A stretch of 6,091 nt of DNA from Deltaproteobacteria bacterium (GTDB lineage: Bacteria > Desulfobacterota > Desulfobacteria > Desulfobacterales > Desulfatirhabdiaceae), in contig JAJYBO010000183.1 in the NCBI GenBank assembly GCA_021778975.1, forward strand, positions 1-6,091. Direction: 5' to 3'. Below, one piece after another: positions 3,902 through 6,091 of this stretch. Every line of letters begins with the position of its first letter. Within the stretch, counting starts at the first letter, position 1. A program made the translations under genes and the position numbers. The notes beneath the pieces were generated by a model. The model was not told the origin of the DNA and did not search any database. It saw only the letters and a program-made list of their open reading frames with translations.

Positions 3902-6091
3902 ATGAAAACAGCAGACCCATTTCAAACCAGCAGCAGGGTTCTGGTGATCGGGGGCGGTGTTGGCGGAATCCGGACCGCGCTGGATCTGGCGGAGGCTCAG
4001 AAGCATGTTGTTCTGATTGACAAAGCCAGCGCCATCGGCGGGTTGATGACCCTTTTAGACAGGACATTCCCGACCAACAACTGCGACCTCTGCACCATTT
4101 CTCCGACACTTTCCGAAAGCAGCCGGCGTCAGTACATCGAACTGATGCCGCTGACGCAGATCACTCATTTGGGCGGCATCGAAGGAAACTTCACCGCGCA
4201 ACTGACGACAGCGCCGCGGTATATTGATCTGAGCCGATGCACCGCATGCGGAGAATGCCGCAAGCAATTTCCGGAATGCGTGAATTTCAATCCCGGGCTT
4301 GACCATCGGGCGCCGACCTGTATGCGGTATCCCCAGGCCACGCCCCAGGCGTTCTCCATTGATATGAGCCGGTGTTCCGATTCGAAGGCGCTGGCAGCCT
4401 GTTGCCCGGCGCACGCCATTGTCATTGACGACAAACAGACGCAGACCGAATTGCAGGTCGGCGCGGTGGTCATGGCGTCGGGCGCATCGGTTTTCGATCC
4501 CACAGCCATTGACAGCTTCAGCTACGGACGGGATTCGGATGTTGTCACCAGTCTGGAATATGAACGCATCATGTCCGCTTCCGGCCCCACGCAGGGACGT
4601 CTGATGTGCCCCTCCGACGGACGGACGCCCCAAAAAATCGCCTGGATTCAGTGTGTGGGATCACGGGGCATGCAAAAAGGCGCGGTAACCTATTGTTCCG
4701 GCGTATGCTGCATGTTTGCGCTCAAGGAAGCCATCGTCACCAAGGAACGGTTTCAGGACAGCATCGAAACATCCATTTTCTATATGGATATGCGCACCTT
4801 CGGCAAGGACTACGAGCGCTATTACGAAAGAAGCCGGAAGGATTACGGCGTCCGTTTTGTCCGGAGTCGTCCCCACAGCGTTTTTCGCAAAAACGGCCAG
4901 GGCCAGCTCACGGTGACGTTCGCCTCCGAAGATTCCAGCACCATGAACGAGGAAACCTTCGATCTGGTGGTGTTGGCCACCGGGTTTCAGATGGGCGCGG
5001 AAACGCGGCAACTGGCCGAAGCCCTGGACATCACCTTGAATCCGCATGGTTTTGCGCAAACCGGGGCCTTCGACCCGGTCGCCACATCCCGTCCGGGCGT
5101 TTACGCCTGCGGCATGTTCGAAAGCCCGAAAGACATTCCGGAAACCATGACGCAGGCCAGCGCCGCCGCATGCAGGGCATCCGCCCATGTTTCAGCACCC
5201 CAAACGGATTCCGAAACAGACAGGGAACAAATCCCGGAGCGGGACGTGACCGGAGAAGCCCCTCGGATCGGCGTTTTCATCTGTGACTGCGGCGAGAATA
5301 TCGGCGCTGTGGTGCGGGTGCCCGAACTTGCAGCGTTCGCCACAAAACTTCCGGGCGTCGTGATCGCCGAAGGGGTTGGCCACGGATGCAGCCGTGAGTC
5401 CATGGACCACATCCAGAACGCCATCGTTCAGCAAAAGCTGAATCGCGTGGTCATCGGCGGATGCTCACCGCGCACCCATGAATCCCGGTTTCAGGACGTT
5501 TTGCGCCGCGCCGGCCTGAACAAATACCTGCTGGAAATCGCCAATTTAAGAGATCAGGACGCCTGGGTGCATCTGGATCATCCCGATGCCGCCAACGCCA
5601 AAGCCAGACAACTCATCTGGTCGGCGGTGATGAGCGTGAAAAAAGCCCATGCGCTTGCGGACAATTACCTGCCGATCAACCGGGACGTTCTGGTGGTCGG
5701 AGGCGGCGTGGCCGGCATGACCGCGGCGCTGCGGCTGGCGGATCAGGGGCTGCGGGTTTTTCTCGCGGAACGGCGCTCCATGCTGGGCGGCGCCGTCAAT
5801 CTGATTCACCGGACACTGAAAGGCGACGACGTTCAGGCTTACATTGGTGATCTGAAGCAGCGCGTTCTGAACCACCTGGGAATCCAGGTCATTTTCAACG
5901 CCTTTATCGTCGACCACAGCGGCATGCCCGGCATGTTCACCACCGGCATGCAGGTGGGGCCGCAGATGTTTTACCGGCAGATCCGCCACGGCGTGACCAT
6001 TCTGGCGACCGGCGCCCTGCCCCGCAGACCGGATGGATACCTGCTCGGACGGCATGGCGCGGTCATGACCCAGCTTGACGCGGACGCTCTG
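3902..6091 (+). CDS. hdrA: Tandem HdrA-like FAD/iron-sulfur oxidoreductase, 3' end beyond the window
   Basis: HdrA-type subunit of heterodisulfide-reductase-like complexes, which carry flavin-based electron transfer or bifurcation. 730 codons are open to the right edge. Module 1: FAD-binding GGGVGG (17-22); NNCDLC (59-64); a ferredoxin-like insert with Cys113, 116, 119, 126 and then Cys158, 167, 168; CVGSR (251-255) and YCSGVCC (264-270); ATGF (359-362); and GMFESPKDIPET (404-415). A charged linker follows (about 431-453). Module 2 opens with the HdrA N-terminal domain: CDCGENIG (461-468), Cys496, CSPRTHE (521-527). A second FAD motif, GGGVAG (600-605), follows, with no ferredoxin insert in the part seen. 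In module 1, Phe123 replaces the last cysteine of CxxCxxCxxxCP, and the second cluster motif lacks its middle cysteines. The ATG at 3902 has only a weak ribosome site; ATG at 3887 is an in-frame alternative. Partners such as HdrB, HdrC or MvhD may lie downstream. Confidence 0.92.
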   Translation, partial: MKTADPFQTSSRVLVIGGGVGGIRTALDLAEAQKHVVLIDKASAIGGLMTLLDRTFPTNNCDLCTISPTLSESSRRQYIELMPLTQITHLGGIEGNFTAQLTTAPRYIDLSRCTACGECRKQFPECVNFNPGLDHRAPTCMRYPQATPQAFSIDMSRCSDSKALAACCPAHAIVIDDKQTQTELQVGAVVMASGASVFDPTAIDSFSYGRDSDVVTSLEYERIMSASGPTQGRLMCPSDGRTPQKIAWIQCVGSRGMQKGAVTYCSGVCCMFALKEAIVTKERFQDSIETSIFYMDMRTFGKDYERYYERSRKDYGVRFVRSRPHSVFRKNGQGQLTVTFASEDSSTMNEETFDLVVLATGFQMGAETRQLAEALDITLNPHGFAQTGAFDPVATSRPGVYACGMFESPKDIPETMTQASAAACRASAHVSAPQTDSETDREQIPERDVTGEAPRIGVFICDCGENIGAVVRVPELAAFATKLPGVVIAEGVGHGCSRESMDHIQNAIVQQKLNRVVIGGCSPRTHESRFQDVLRRAGLNKYLLEIANLRDQDAWVHLDHPDAANAKARQLIWSAVMSVKKAHALADNYLPINRDVLVVGGGVAGMTAALRLADQGLRVFLAERRSMLGGAVNLIHRTLKGDDVQAYIGDLKQRVLNHLGIQVIFNAFIVDHSGMPGMFTTGMQVGPQMFYRQIRHGVTILATGALPRRPDGYLLGRHGAVMTQLDADAL

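Noticed and set aside
4055..4633. Minus-strand open frame opposite hdrA
   Set aside because: Antisense shadow; the plus-strand frame is continuous and carries all HdrA motifs. The same holds for minus-strand frames at 4661-5188 and 5546-6055 and the plus-strand frame at 4606-5286.

Overview
The window looks like chromosome from a strictly anaerobic, mid-to-high-GC member of the Desulfobacterota, probably a sulfate reducer of the Desulfobacterales type. This rests on gene content: a HdrA-type flavin/iron-sulfur protein directly after a MetF-family gene, a sigma-54 (RpoN) activator with a cysteine-rich PAS domain, and a structured intergenic repeat resembling ones I associate with this group. 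The assignment is an inference; no rRNA or other taxonomic marker is present.

Layout: bases 1-116 hold a non-coding, highly structured repeat (long imperfect terminal inverted repeat with two internal hairpins), cut by the left window edge. On the minus strand follow a beta-class carbonic anhydrase with an N-terminal export signal (155-940) and, 26 bases upstream of it, a PAS / AAA+ / Fis-HTH sigma-54-dependent activator (967-2370); the two are probably one transcript. A regulatory region (about 2371-2588) separates this pair from a divergent plus-strand operon. It contains a near-consensus -24/-12 sigma-54 promoter (2534-2549) facing the operon, two inverted repeats upstream of it, and a possible sigma-70 promoter for the activator.

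The plus-strand operon encodes a short TusA-like protein whose catalytic cysteine is replaced by serine (2589-2834, TTG start), a MetF-family methylenetetrahydrofolate reductase (2995-3867), and a large HdrA-like protein (3902 to beyond the right edge) made of two tandem HdrA-type flavoprotein modules. The first module has altered ferredoxin-cluster motifs. A 160-base leader containing a clean hairpin lies between the TusA-like gene and metF.

Working model (inference): a redox- or ligand-sensing PAS activator turns on the divergent operon through sigma-54. The operon would make a MetF-HdrA electron-transfer complex, related in idea to the flavin-based MetF/Hdr complexes proposed for acetogens and Wood-Ljungdahl sulfate reducers. 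An exported carbonic anhydrase interconverts CO2 and bicarbonate and may be co-expressed with the activator. The distinctive points are the cysteine-less TusA homologue at the head of a C1/Hdr operon, the remodelled Fe-S motifs of the tandem HdrA, and the sigma-54 control.
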